DNA from: Dongia_B sp035539075
GTDB taxonomy: Bacteria > Pseudomonadota > Alphaproteobacteria > Dongiales > Dongiaceae
NCBI GenBank assembly: GCA_035539075.1
Contig: DATLJB010000010.1
Location: 1 to 40,177 of the forward strand
Reading direction: 5' to 3'
Length of the DNA stretch: 40,177 nt
Every line of letters begins with the position of its first letter. Within the stretch, counting starts at the first letter, position 1. Positions 23,773 through 31,655 of the stretch are shown here, piece after piece. The translations under genes were made by a program, and so were the position numbers. The notes under the pieces are model-generated. The model saw nothing but the letters and a program-made list of their open reading frames with translations, was not told the origin of the DNA and ran no database searches.

Positions 23773-24786
23773 ATGTTACGCTTTACCCTGTCGCGTCTTG
23801 GCATGGTGATACCGACCTTTCTCGGGATCATTTTTCTGTCCTTTGCGCTCATCCGCCTGGTGCCGGGCGATGCCATCGAGATCCGCGTCGGCGAACACGG
23901 CCTAACGCCGGAACGCCATGCCCAGCTGATGCATGAGATGGGCCTCGACCGCCCCATGTATGTGCAGTTCTTCGACTATGTGAACCACATCCTGCACGGC
24001 GATTTCGGCATGTCGCTGGTAACCCGCAGCCCGGTGCTGAGCGACTTCTGGAAACTGTTCCCGGCGACTCTTGAGCTGTCGATCTGTGCGATGATTTTCG
24101 CCGTCGTCATCGGCCTGCCTGCCGGGGTCATTGCAGCGGTCAAGCGGGGCTCCCTGGTCGACCATCTGGTGATGGGCGCCGCCCTGACGGGCTATTCCAT
24201 GCCGATCTTCTGGTGGGGCCTGCTGCTGATCCTCACCTTCTCGCAGCAGCTCGGCTGGACGCCGGTCGACGGCCGCATCGGCGTCGACTACTTTTTCGAT
24301 ACCGTTACCGGCTTCATGACCATCGATTCATGGTTTTCCGATGATCCGGTCAATGCCTTCTTGTCCTCGCTCTCCCACCTCATCCTGCCGACAGTGGTGC
24401 TGGGGACGATTCCGTTGGCGGTGATCGCCCGCATGACCCGCTCCGCCATGCTGGAGGTTCTGGGCGAGGATTACATCCGGACGGCGCGTGCAAAAGGCCT
24501 CAGTTCTTTCCGCATCATCAACGTGCATGCCTTGCGCAACGCCCTCATCCCGGTCGTCACCGTGATCGGCCTGCAGGTCGGGACGCTGATGGCGGGCGCC
24601 ATCCTCACCGAATATGTCTTCACCTGGCCCGGCGTCGGCGGCTGGCTGGTCAATTCGATCATCCGCCGGGACTATCCCTCGTTGCAGGGCGGCATGCTGC
24701 TGATCGCCACAATCGTCATCGTCGTCAATCTGCTGGTGGATTTGACCTATGGTCTGCTCAATCCCCGCATCCGGCATAAGCGCTGA
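23773..24786 (+). CDS. dppB: Dipeptide ABC transporter permease DppB
   Basis: This is the first inner-membrane subunit of the importer, 337 aa with six membrane segments. The N-terminus MLRFTLSRLGMVIPTFLGIIF is a hallmark of the DppB/OppB family. The large periplasmic loop holds LVPGDAIEIRVGEHG and the GLDRPMYVQFF segment. The EAA coupling helix reads LGEDYIRTARAKGLSSFRII, the contact site for the ATPases. The C-terminal part is VFTWPGVGGWLVNSIIRRDYP, as in the family. The ribosome binding site is weak (GGAAAG about 14 bases upstream). It comes after the hairpin that follows dppA and before dppC, nine bases away. Confidence 0.94.
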   Translation: MLRFTLSRLGMVIPTFLGIIFLSFALIRLVPGDAIEIRVGEHGLTPERHAQLMHEMGLDRPMYVQFFDYVNHILHGDFGMSLVTRSPVLSDFWKLFPATLELSICAMIFAVVIGLPAGVIAAVKRGSLVDHLVMGAALTGYSMPIFWWGLLLILTFSQQLGWTPVDGRIGVDYFFDTVTGFMTIDSWFSDDPVNAFLSSLSHLILPTVVLGTIPLAVIARMTRSAMLEVLGEDYIRTARAKGLSSFRIINVHALRNALIPVVTVIGLQVGTLMAGAILTEYVFTWPGVGGWLVNSIIRRDYPSLQGGMLLIATIVIVVNLLVDLTYGLLNPRIRHKR

Positions 24787-24795
24787 GGGGCTGTC

Positions 24796-25740
24796 ATGAG
24801 CACGAATCTGGCCAACGCACAGACTGCCAACCCCGCACCGGGCAATCCTCTCCCCGCCGGGACGCCGCCCGTCAACCAGGTCATCTCGCCGCGGCGCGAG
24901 GTCTGGCTCTCCATGCGCGCCAATCGCGGCGCGATGCTGGGTCTTGCCGTCATCCTGCTGCTGGTGTTCTGTGCGGCCTTTGCCGACCTGATCGCGCCGC
25001 ACGACTATGCCGAGCAGTTCCGCGACAACGTGCTGCAGCCGCCTGTCTGGGTGGACGGTGGCAGCTGGTCCTTCCCGCTCGGCACCGACAGCGTCGGCCG
25101 GGATATGCTGTCGCGCCTCATCTATGGCACACGCCTCTCGCTGCTGATCGGCGCCATCGTCGTCACCCTATCGCTGGCCATGGGCATTGGCTTCGGCCTC
25201 GTCAGCGGCTTCTTCCGGGGCACGCCCGAGATCACCATCATGCGCTTGATGGATATCATCCTCTCGATGCCGAGCCTGCTGCTCTCCCTGGTGATCGTCG
25301 CTATCCTGGGTCCCGGCCTGATCAACGCCATGATCGCCGTTGCCGTGACCTATGTGCCGCATTATGCCCGCCTGACCCGTGCGGCGGTGATGTCGGAACT
25401 GTCCAAGGATTACGTGACGGCATCTCGCGTTTCCGGCGCCGGCACCTTGCGGCTGATGTTCGATGTCGTCCTGCCGAACTGCCTGGCGCCGCTGATCGTC
25501 CAGGCAACGCTCAGCTTCTCCACCGCCATTCTCGATGCGGCGGCCCTCGGCTTCCTCGGTCTCGGCGCACAGCCGCCGACACCGGAATGGGGCACGATGC
25601 TGGCCGATGCGCGGCAGTTCCTGGAAGCAGCACCCTGGGTCGTCACCTTTCCCGGCCTTGCCATTCTGGTCACCGTGCTGGCTTTCAACCTGATGGGCGA
25701 CGGTCTGCGTGACGCCCTCGATCCGAAATTGAAGCGTTGA
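24796..25740 (+). CDS. dppC: Dipeptide ABC transporter permease DppC
   Basis: This second membrane subunit is 314 aa. A hydrophilic N-terminal 35 residues precede the first membrane segment (MLGLAVILLLVFCAAFADLIAP). The segment FPLGTDSVGRDMLSRLIYGTRLSL is the DppC/OppC signature, and the coupling helix reads LSKDYVTASRVSGAGTLRLMF. The C-terminal GLGAQPPTPEWGTMLADAR is also diagnostic. GAGGGG lies five bases upstream of the ATG. It starts nine bases after dppB and ends nine bases before dppD, so it is part of one operon. Confidence 0.94.
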   Translation: MSTNLANAQTANPAPGNPLPAGTPPVNQVISPRREVWLSMRANRGAMLGLAVILLLVFCAAFADLIAPHDYAEQFRDNVLQPPVWVDGGSWSFPLGTDSVGRDMLSRLIYGTRLSLLIGAIVVTLSLAMGIGFGLVSGFFRGTPEITIMRLMDIILSMPSLLLSLVIVAILGPGLINAMIAVAVTYVPHYARLTRAAVMSELSKDYVTASRVSGAGTLRLMFDVVLPNCLAPLIVQATLSFSTAILDAAALGFLGLGAQPPTPEWGTMLADARQFLEAAPWVVTFPGLAILVTVLAFNLMGDGLRDALDPKLKR

Positions 25741-25749
25741 GGCACCATC

Positions 25750-26811
25750 ATGGCGCGCGCATCTGCTCACCTGCTTGAAATCCGCAACCTGTCGGTCGAA
25801 TTCCAGACCCATCGCGGCCCGTTCCGCGCCGTCGATGGCATTGATCTCACTCTTGATGCCGGCGAATTGCTTGGCGTGGTCGGCGAATCCGGTTCCGGCA
25901 AGAGCGTCACCATGCTCGCCGTCATGGGCCTGATCGCCTGGCCCGGCAAGGTCATGGCCGACAAGCTGACATTCGACGGCGTCGACCTCCTCAGCCTCAG
26001 CCCGCGGGCGCGGCGCAAGATCGTCGGCAAGGACATCGCCATGATCTTCCAGGAACCGATGACCAGCCTCAATCCCTGTTTCACCGTCGGCTTCCAGATC
26101 ATGGAAGCCTTGAAGGTGCATGAAGGCGGCAGCCGCGCCGAGCGCAAGCGTCGTACCATCGAGCTTCTGGAACAGGTCGGCATTCCGGCCCCTGAAACCC
26201 GGCTCTCTGCCTTTCCGCACCAATTGTCCGGTGGCATGTCGCAGCGCGTGATGATCGCCATGGCCATTGCCTGCAATCCGCGCCTGCTGATCGCCGACGA
26301 ACCGACCACCGCCCTCGACGTCACCATCCAGGCGCAGATTCTCGATCTCCTGGTCTCCTTGCAGCGCGATCGTGGCATGGCTCTGGTTCTCATCACCCAT
26401 GACATGGGCGTGGTCGCCGAGACGGCGCAGCGTGTCTCGGTGATGTATGCCAGCCAGCAGGTCGAGGAGCAGCCGGTCGACCAGTTGTTTGCCGATCCGC
26501 ATCACCCCTACACAGCCGCTTTGCTGGAAGCGCTGCCCGAACGCAGCGAAGACAAGCTGCGGCTGAACACCATCCCCGGCATGGTGCCAGGCATCGCCGA
26601 CCGTCCTACCGGCTGCGTCTTCAATCCGCGCTGCAGTTTTGCCGACGACCACTGCCGTGCCGTGCAACCGCCCTTGGCACCGGTAGAGGGACGCGGCGGC
26701 GGCCATCAACTGGCGCGCTGCCATTATCCGCTGTTCGGCGGCATGCCCAGCGGCAAGTCCTATCCGCCGGCGGGGCTGGCTCCGCGTGGCGCAGATCTGG
26801 AGGCCCGGTGA
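25750..26811 (+). CDS. dppD: Dipeptide ABC transporter ATP-binding protein DppD
   Basis: This is one of the two ATPases of the importer, 353 aa. Walker A is GESGSGKS at residues 45-52, the Q-loop MIFQEPMTSLNP, the signature LSGGMSQR, Walker B LLIADEPTTALD and the H-loop ITHDMGVVAE. After the nucleotide-binding domain comes the oligopeptide-transporter C-terminal region with GCVFNPRCSFADDHC, the cysteine-containing element usual in DppD/OppD. GAGG precedes the ATG by about eight bases. Its stop overlaps the next start by one base. Confidence 0.94.
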   Translation: MARASAHLLEIRNLSVEFQTHRGPFRAVDGIDLTLDAGELLGVVGESGSGKSVTMLAVMGLIAWPGKVMADKLTFDGVDLLSLSPRARRKIVGKDIAMIFQEPMTSLNPCFTVGFQIMEALKVHEGGSRAERKRRTIELLEQVGIPAPETRLSAFPHQLSGGMSQRVMIAMAIACNPRLLIADEPTTALDVTIQAQILDLLVSLQRDRGMALVLITHDMGVVAETAQRVSVMYASQQVEEQPVDQLFADPHHPYTAALLEALPERSEDKLRLNTIPGMVPGIADRPTGCVFNPRCSFADDHCRAVQPPLAPVEGRGGGHQLARCHYPLFGGMPSGKSYPPAGLAPRGADLEAR

Positions 26812-27836
26812 TGAGCACCACCATGACCCAGCAGACGCGCGGCGGCGCCCAGTCCGCAGCCAACGCCCTGGTGCTCGAAGCCGAGAACCTGCAGCGCCAT
26901 TATCAAGTGGCGCGCGGCTGGCTGAAGCCGACCGAGACCCTGCGCGCCGTGGCGGGCGCCAGCTTCACCCTGACCGCCGGGCATACCCTGGCCGTGGTGG
27001 GGGAATCGGGCTGCGGCAAATCCACCCTTGCCCGCCTGATGGCGATGATCGAGCAACCGACAGCCGGCAAATTGCGCATCGATGGCGAGGATGTTGATCC
27101 CGCCAGCGTCGAGCAGCGCCGCCGGCTGCGGTCGCGGGTACAGATGGTGTTCCAGGACCCCTATGGCTCGCTCAATCCCCGCAAGCAGGTCGGGCGGATT
27201 CTCGAGGAGCCGCTGGAGATCAACACCGATCTCGACAGGAAGCAGCGCCAGGAAGCGGCGCGGATGATGATGGCAAAGGTCGGTCTTCGACCGGAACATT
27301 ACGGCCGCTATCCGCACATGTTTTCCGGCGGGCAGCGCCAGCGTATCGCCATCGCCCGCGCCCTGATGCTGCATCCGAAGGTGGTCATCGCCGACGAGCC
27401 GGTCTCGGCCCTGGACGTCTCGATTCGCGCCCAGGTCCTCAATCTGCTCATGGACCTCCAGGCGGAATACAACCTCGCCTATCTTTTCATCTCGCACGAT
27501 CTCAGCGTCGTGCGGCACATCGCCGACGAAGTGATGGTGATGTATCTGGGCCGCCCGGTGGAACAGGGGACGAAGGAAGCGATCTTCGCCCAGCCGGCTC
27601 ACCCTTATACCCAGGCCCTGCTGGCCGCCACGCCGTCGACCGATCCGGCCGCAAGGTCGAAGCGCCTGACGGTCAAGGGCGAGCTGCCCTCGCCGCTCAA
27701 TCCGCCGCCGGGCTGCGCCTTCCACCGCCGCTGCCCCTTTGCCACGGAGGAATGCAAAGTGACCCGACCCGAATTGCGGCCGGTCGCCGGGCGCCAGGTT
27801 GCCTGCCACCACGCCGAGCGCGTGATAGCGAGCTGA
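26811..27836 (+). CDS. dppF: Dipeptide ABC transporter ATP-binding protein DppF
   Basis: This is the partner ATPase of DppD, 341 aa. Walker A is GESGCGKS at residues 64-71, the Q-loop MVFQDPYGSLNPR, the signature FSGGQRQR, Walker B VVIADEPVSALD and the H-loop ISHDLSVVRH. The C-terminus has GCAFHRRCPFATEEC, as in OppF/DppF. The start is the ATG at 26811, sharing its A with the DppD stop (TGATG), and GGAGG lies seven bases before it. It ends the operon; only a weak hairpin (27905-27922) follows, and no strong terminator. Confidence 0.94.
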   Translation: MSTTMTQQTRGGAQSAANALVLEAENLQRHYQVARGWLKPTETLRAVAGASFTLTAGHTLAVVGESGCGKSTLARLMAMIEQPTAGKLRIDGEDVDPASVEQRRRLRSRVQMVFQDPYGSLNPRKQVGRILEEPLEINTDLDRKQRQEAARMMMAKVGLRPEHYGRYPHMFSGGQRQRIAIARALMLHPKVVIADEPVSALDVSIRAQVLNLLMDLQAEYNLAYLFISHDLSVVRHIADEVMVMYLGRPVEQGTKEAIFAQPAHPYTQALLAATPSTDPAARSKRLTVKGELPSPLNPPPGCAFHRRCPFATEECKVTRPELRPVAGRQVACHHAERVIAS

Positions 27837-28321
27837 CCCCGCACGCCCCTTATGCTGCAACGCAGCAATGCGCCGGCGGACAGCGTCTGGCCGACTGTTG
27901 CGCCAAAGCCATAGGCGGCTTTCCGGCTGCACCCCGGCGCTAGAGCGATCGTTTTAAGTGAAAGGGGATTGGCTTCCCCTTAAAGCCTGAATCGCCTTCT
28001 ATCATATTGAGGAAAGACGGATTCACGCCATAGCTCGAAGCACTTCGTGATTCAGCCGGAAGCGATCCGGCTCTAGCCGATATCCGGCGATTATGCTAAC
28101 TAGCGGCCTGTCGACAACGGGGGACACCAAACCACGGTGAGCAACGTCACTCACGCTTCATTAATATGTTGCTGTGACTCTGTGACGGCATGTACTCATT
28201 GCGTGTGCTATCAGGTGACTTTGACCGTCGCCGAAAGCGAGACTACCGAAAGGGGACGTCGGTGCTGCTCGCGACAGAGTCGTGCGAGACATCCGGGGTA
28301 ATCGGGAGAGGTTGGGAATCT
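27837..28321. other. Long intergenic region between dppF and mlaA
   Basis: These 485 bases hold no credible gene. A weak hairpin (AAAGCC at 27905, GGCTTT at 27917) follows dppF. A 139-bp multi-hairpin repeat element occupies 27939-28077. The remaining 240 bases, with lower GC around 28140-28200, should hold the mlaA promoter; I cannot assign its boxes. An upstream in-frame extension of mlaA runs through the last 130 bases but lacks signal-peptide logic and was not accepted. Confidence 0.6.
27939..28077. repeat. 139-bp intergenic element with GCTAGAGC inverted ends and internal hairpins
   Basis: The ends are GCTAGAGC (27939-27946) and GCTCTAGC (28070-28077), a perfect 8-bp inverted repeat. 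Inside are AAGGGGA/TCCCCTT (27962-27968 with 27975-27981), CGAAG/CTTCG (28036-28040 with 28043-28047) and AGCCGGA/TCCGGCT (28054-28060 with 28066-28072). CTAGAGC-bounded palindromic elements are, as I recall, scattered through many alphaproteobacterial genomes. No transposase is present. Confidence 0.7.
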
Positions 28322-29173
28322 ATGTTTCAGAAAAAAGTTTTGCAGCATCTGGCGATAGCGGGGGTTATTGCCATGTCGGCGGCTGTAAGCGGTTGCGCCA
28401 CCAAACCCGACCCGACTGACGAGGCGGCGGTGCAGGCCTATAAGGAGGCCAATGATCCGCTGGAGCCGATGAACCGCTATTTCTTCGAGGTAAATATGTT
28501 CCTCGATGAAGTGCTGTTGAAGCAATTCGCCGGTTATTACAATATCGCCCTCCCGCAGGTGGCGAAAGACGGCGTGCGCGGCCTGTTGCGCAACCTGAAT
28601 TCGCCCGTCATTCTCGCCAATGACCTGTTTCAGGGCGAGGGCCACCGGGCCGGCGTGACCGCCGGTCGTTTCGTGGTCAATACGACACTGGGTGTCGGCG
28701 GTATCTTTGATGTCGCCAAGAGCTTCGGCATGCCCTATCACGACGAGGATTTCGGCCAGACGCTGGCGGTATGGGGAAGCAGCGAAGGCCCCTACCTGAT
28801 GCTGCCGCTGCTGGGTCCGTCCAACCCGCGCGATCTCGGCGGCAAGGTGGTGGACAAGTTCCTCGATCCGCTGACCTATATTGGCTATATCTACAACGTC
28901 GGTTACATCAACACGGCGCGGGGCGGCCTTGAGGCCATCGATACGCGTTCCCGCAATCTGCAGGCGCTCGATGACCTTAAGAAGAACTCGATCGACTTTT
29001 ACGCGACGATCCGCAGTCTCTATCGCCAGCATCGCAATGACGCGATCCGCAACGGCAAGGAAGATGACGACCTGACGCCGAAATTGACGTCGGAACTGGT
29101 GATTCCCTCGGATGGCAACGGATCGAATGCCTCTCCGCAGGCGTTGCTTGGCCAGACCTCGGTCACGCAGTGA
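28322..29173 (+). CDS. mlaA: Phospholipid transport lipoprotein MlaA (VacJ)
   Basis: MlaA is the outer-membrane component that removes mislocalised phospholipid from the outer leaflet and passes it to MlaC. The 283-aa product begins with a lipoprotein signal; the lipobox is VSGC with the cysteine at residue 25. The family core follows: NDPLEPMNRYFFEVN, LRNLNSPVILANDLFQGE, RFVVNTTLGVGGIFDVA and GPYLMLPLLGPSNPRDLGGKVVD. I start it at ATG 28322, which gives a normal signal peptide; GGGAGAGG and TGGGAA precede it. mlaC follows after 19 bases. The MlaFEDB transporter genes are not in the window, as often in this class. Confidence 0.94.
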   Translation: MFQKKVLQHLAIAGVIAMSAAVSGCATKPDPTDEAAVQAYKEANDPLEPMNRYFFEVNMFLDEVLLKQFAGYYNIALPQVAKDGVRGLLRNLNSPVILANDLFQGEGHRAGVTAGRFVVNTTLGVGGIFDVAKSFGMPYHDEDFGQTLAVWGSSEGPYLMLPLLGPSNPRDLGGKVVDKFLDPLTYIGYIYNVGYINTARGGLEAIDTRSRNLQALDDLKKNSIDFYATIRSLYRQHRNDAIRNGKEDDDLTPKLTSELVIPSDGNGSNASPQALLGQTSVTQ

Positions 29174-29192
29174 GCAAACAGGAGAAGTTTGG

Positions 29193-29819
29193 ATGTTGAG
29201 CCACTTCACGATCGGACGCCGCCGCTTTTTGGCCCTTGCGGCTGGCGGCATGTTCCTGGTCGGGGCGCAAGGATGGATGGCCGGGGCGCAAGCCGATGAC
29301 CAGGCCGTTCTTAACTTCGTCAATACGCTGAGCAATACGACGCTGCAGGAACTGGCCAACCAGCAGAGCGATGCCGAGCGCGTCGCCAAGTTGAAGCCGA
29401 TCCTGGAAAAGTACTTCGACATGCCGGCGATCGCGAAATACGTGCTGGGCGGCTATTGGCGGAAGGCGTCACCCGACCAACAACAGGCCTTCCTGTCAGC
29501 TTTCACCGACTATATCTCGGTCAGCTATGGCAAGCGCTTTGGCCAGTATTCGGGCCACCGGATGGAAATCAAGCGCGTACATGACGACGGCGGCGGCCAT
29601 GCCACGGCCTTCACGATCGTGCAGGTGGAAGGCCAGGATCCGACCCGCGTCGATTGGGTGATCGATACGGTGGATAACAGCTTTCACATCCTCGATCTTC
29701 GGGTGGAAGGCCTCAGTCTGTCCGATACCCATCGCCAGGAATTTGCCTCGGTGATTCAGAACAATGGCGGCAATGTCCAGGCGCTGATCGACCTGCTGCA
29801 TCAGAAAGCCAAGCTCTGA
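29193..29819 (+). CDS. mlaC: Phospholipid-binding periplasmic protein MlaC
   Basis: MlaC ferries phospholipid between MlaA and the inner-membrane MlaFEDB complex. The 208-aa product has the PF05494 pattern: LKPILEKYFDMPAIAKYVLGGYWRKASPDQQQAFLSAF, split here over two helices, then YISVSYGKRF and VDWVIDTVDNSFHILDLRVEGLSL. The signal peptide starts TIGRRRFLALAAGG, which matches the twin-arginine pattern RRxFL, so export may be by Tat rather than Sec. AGGAG lies eight bases before the ATG. It directly follows mlaA and ends at a strong terminator shared with gabT. Confidence 0.93.
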   Translation: MLSHFTIGRRRFLALAAGGMFLVGAQGWMAGAQADDQAVLNFVNTLSNTTLQELANQQSDAERVAKLKPILEKYFDMPAIAKYVLGGYWRKASPDQQQAFLSAFTDYISVSYGKRFGQYSGHRMEIKRVHDDGGGHATAFTIVQVEGQDPTRVDWVIDTVDNSFHILDLRVEGLSLSDTHRQEFASVIQNNGGNVQALIDLLHQKAKL

Positions 29820-29858
29820 ACCGCTGCGATCCGGCCGCAAGCCGGATCAAGCCGTAAA

Positions 29859-29890
29859 AAAGGCCGCGATGGACATCCATCGCGGCCTTT
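29859..29890. terminator. Bidirectional terminator between mlaC and gabT
   Basis: A perfect 14-bp stem, AAAGGCCGCGATGG (29859-29872) with CCATCGCGGCCTTT (29877-29890), has a 4-base loop. A-rich and T-rich flanks on both sides allow termination of both convergent transcripts. Confidence 0.9.
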
Positions 29891-29908
29891 GCTTTTGTCG
29901 AAACCTGA

Positions 29909-31210
29909 TCAGGCGGTCTTGGCCGTCGCCTCGATCGCCTGGCCGATGGTCTTTTCAAGGACGTCGAAGCCCTCGTTGATCAAGGCTTCCGGCGCCGTCA
30001 GCGGCATCAGGAAACGCAGCACATTGGCATTGACGCCGCAGCTCAGCAGCACCAGGCCGTTATCGCCCGCCTTGTTGACGACGGCCTTGGTGAGGTCTGC
30101 GTCCGGCGTGCCGTCGCTTTTCACCAATTCGCAAGCCACCATGGCGCCGAGGCCGCGGATATCGCCGATGCGATTGCCGAAGCTGTTGCGGCGCTTCATG
30201 TCGGTCAAGCGGTCGATCATCTGCTTGCCGATGACATTCGCGCGCTCGACCAGCTTCTCTTCTTCCATGACGTCGAGCACGGCATTGGCGGCCGCGCAGC
30301 CGATCGGGCTGCCGGCATAGGTGCCGCCGAGGCCGCCGGCCGCCGGCGCGTCCATGATTTCCGCCCGACCGGTGACGGCCGAAAGCGGGAAGCCGCCGGC
30401 GAGGCTCTTCGCCATGGTCATCAGATCCGGCTCAACGCCGCTATGCTCGATCGCGAACATCTTGCCCGTACGGGCAAAGCCGCTCTGGATCTCGTCGACG
30501 ATGAAAACGATGCCGTGTTTCGAGCAAATCTCGCGGATCGCTTTCAGGAATTCGAACGGCGTCACATTGAAGCCGCCTTCGCCCTGCACCGGCTCGATGA
30601 TGATGGCGGCGACGTTATCCGGGCCGACATCGGCCTTGAACAAGGTGTCGAGCGCCTTCAGCGCGGCGGCGCCGCCGTCCTTCAGGGCCGGATCGGGGAA
30701 GGGAATGTGATAGATATCGGTCGGGAACGGGCCGAAGCCGATCTTGTAGGGCGCATATTTGCCGGTCAGCGCCATGGTCATCAGCGTGCGGCCATGGAAA
30801 GCGCCAGAGAAAGCCACGACGGCTGCGCGCTTGGTGTGGGCGCGCGCGATCTTCACCGCGTTCTCGACAGCCTCGGCACCGGTCGTCAGGAAGATCGTCT
30901 TCTTGTTGCCGCTGATCGGCACCAGGTTGTTCAGCCGTTCCGCAAGGCGGATATAGCTCTCATAGGGCGTCACCTGGAAGCAGGCATGGGTCAGCCTGTC
31001 GACCTGTTCCTTGACCGCGGCGATTACCTTGGGATGGCAGTGGCCGGTATTGAGCACGGCGATGCCGCCCGCGAAATCGATCAGGCGCTTGCCTTCCTCG
31101 TCGATGATTTCGGCATTGGACGCGCTCTTGGCGTAGATCGCATAGGCATTGCCGACACCACGCGGAACCGCGGCCGTGCGGCGCTGATGCAGGCTGGCAT
31201 TGCTGGACAT
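29909..31210 (-). CDS. gabT: 4-aminobutyrate aminotransferase
   Basis: GabT moves the amino group of GABA to 2-oxoglutarate, giving succinate semialdehyde and glutamate. The 433-aa class III aminotransferase has GGIAVLNTGHCHPKV near residues 48-62, TGAEAVENAVKIAR at 110-123, FSGAFHGRT at 134-141, the cofactor-binding D239-E240 in VDEIQSGFARTG and the PLP lysine K268 in MAKSLAGGFP. The start is ATG 31210, with GAGGAG six bases upstream; an in-frame GTG at 31228 is less likely. gabD is not adjacent. A bidirectional terminator separates it from mlaC. Other omega-amino acids may be substrates. Confidence 0.9.
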   Translation of the reverse strand: MSSNASLHQRRTAAVPRGVGNAYAIYAKSASNAEIIDEEGKRLIDFAGGIAVLNTGHCHPKVIAAVKEQVDRLTHACFQVTPYESYIRLAERLNNLVPISGNKKTIFLTTGAEAVENAVKIARAHTKRAAVVAFSGAFHGRTLMTMALTGKYAPYKIGFGPFPTDIYHIPFPDPALKDGGAAALKALDTLFKADVGPDNVAAIIIEPVQGEGGFNVTPFEFLKAIREICSKHGIVFIVDEIQSGFARTGKMFAIEHSGVEPDLMTMAKSLAGGFPLSAVTGRAEIMDAPAAGGLGGTYAGSPIGCAAANAVLDVMEEEKLVERANVIGKQMIDRLTDMKRRNSFGNRIGDIRGLGAMVACELVKSDGTPDADLTKAVVNKAGDNGLVLLSCGVNANVLRFLMPLTAPEALINEGFDVLEKTIGQAIEATAKTA

Positions 31211-31593
31211 ATGAAGCTCCTCTTTCACGACAACGCGTCATGCCGGCCGTCCCGGCCAGCCCGACGCCACAATCGCCCGATCGTTATTTTGCGCCGGGCT
31301 GATCACGCGGCGACTATAGCAGCTTGGCCTTACCTTGCCAGCTTGGCCGGTCAGTTGGTTTAGCGCTGCTGCCATGCAGCGGGTACAAGGAGGAAGCAAT
31401 GCCGCAGCGCCGCCTTCTTCGCCGATGCCAGGCTGTCTGTTAACGCTGTCCGTCGGCTCGAAGACCGGTAGGCAATGCCAAATCGGGTGACGCCCTGTCC
31501 GCGGCAGTTTCGTGCGCACGCAACCGACGGCGCACCGCATCACGAACTGGTTTTCAGAATGAGGCGACAGGCAAGGCAGCGGAAGCGGAGGGC

Positions 31594-31621
31594 TTGAATG
31601 ATTTTAAAGTTGAATTATATC
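31594..31621 (+). promoter_or_regulatory. Candidate sigma-70-type promoter of oxyR
   Basis: TTGAAT (31594-31599) and TATATC (31616-31621) are 16 bp apart in an AT-rich island. Transcription from it would begin near 31628, about 28 bases before the start codon and just ahead of the LysR-type dyad. Confidence 0.45.
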
Positions 31622-31631
31622 TTAATTTTTA

Positions 31632-31646
31632 ATCGAAAAATTCGAT
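31632..31646. promoter_or_regulatory. LysR-type T-N11-A dyad upstream of oxyR
   Basis: ATCGAA-AAA-TTCGAT is a perfect 6-bp inverted repeat and includes T-N11-A (T31633, A31645), the usual LysR-family core. It ends nine bases before the oxyR start codon and overlaps the expected transcription start, which suits autorepression. Confidence 0.5.
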
Positions 31647-31655
31647 CAGATATAG

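Larger units (their letters stand above)
31211..31655. other. Divergent intergenic region between gabT and oxyR
   Basis: About 445 bases contain no convincing gene. The part next to gabT is GC-rich with no clear signals besides its ribosome site. The last 65 bases are strongly AT-rich and carry a candidate oxyR promoter and a T-N11-A dyad, annotated separately. The catalase or peroxidase genes often found divergent from oxyR are not present. Confidence 0.55.

Noticed and set aside
25168..26724. 518-codon open frame opposite dppC and dppD
   Set aside because: It is antisense to two well-defined transporter genes and has the low-complexity D/H/G/Q-rich composition of a shadow frame.
28190..28321. 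Upstream extension of mlaA
   Set aside because: It would bury the lipoprotein signal peptide 44 residues inside the protein; the ATG at 28322 gives a standard signal.
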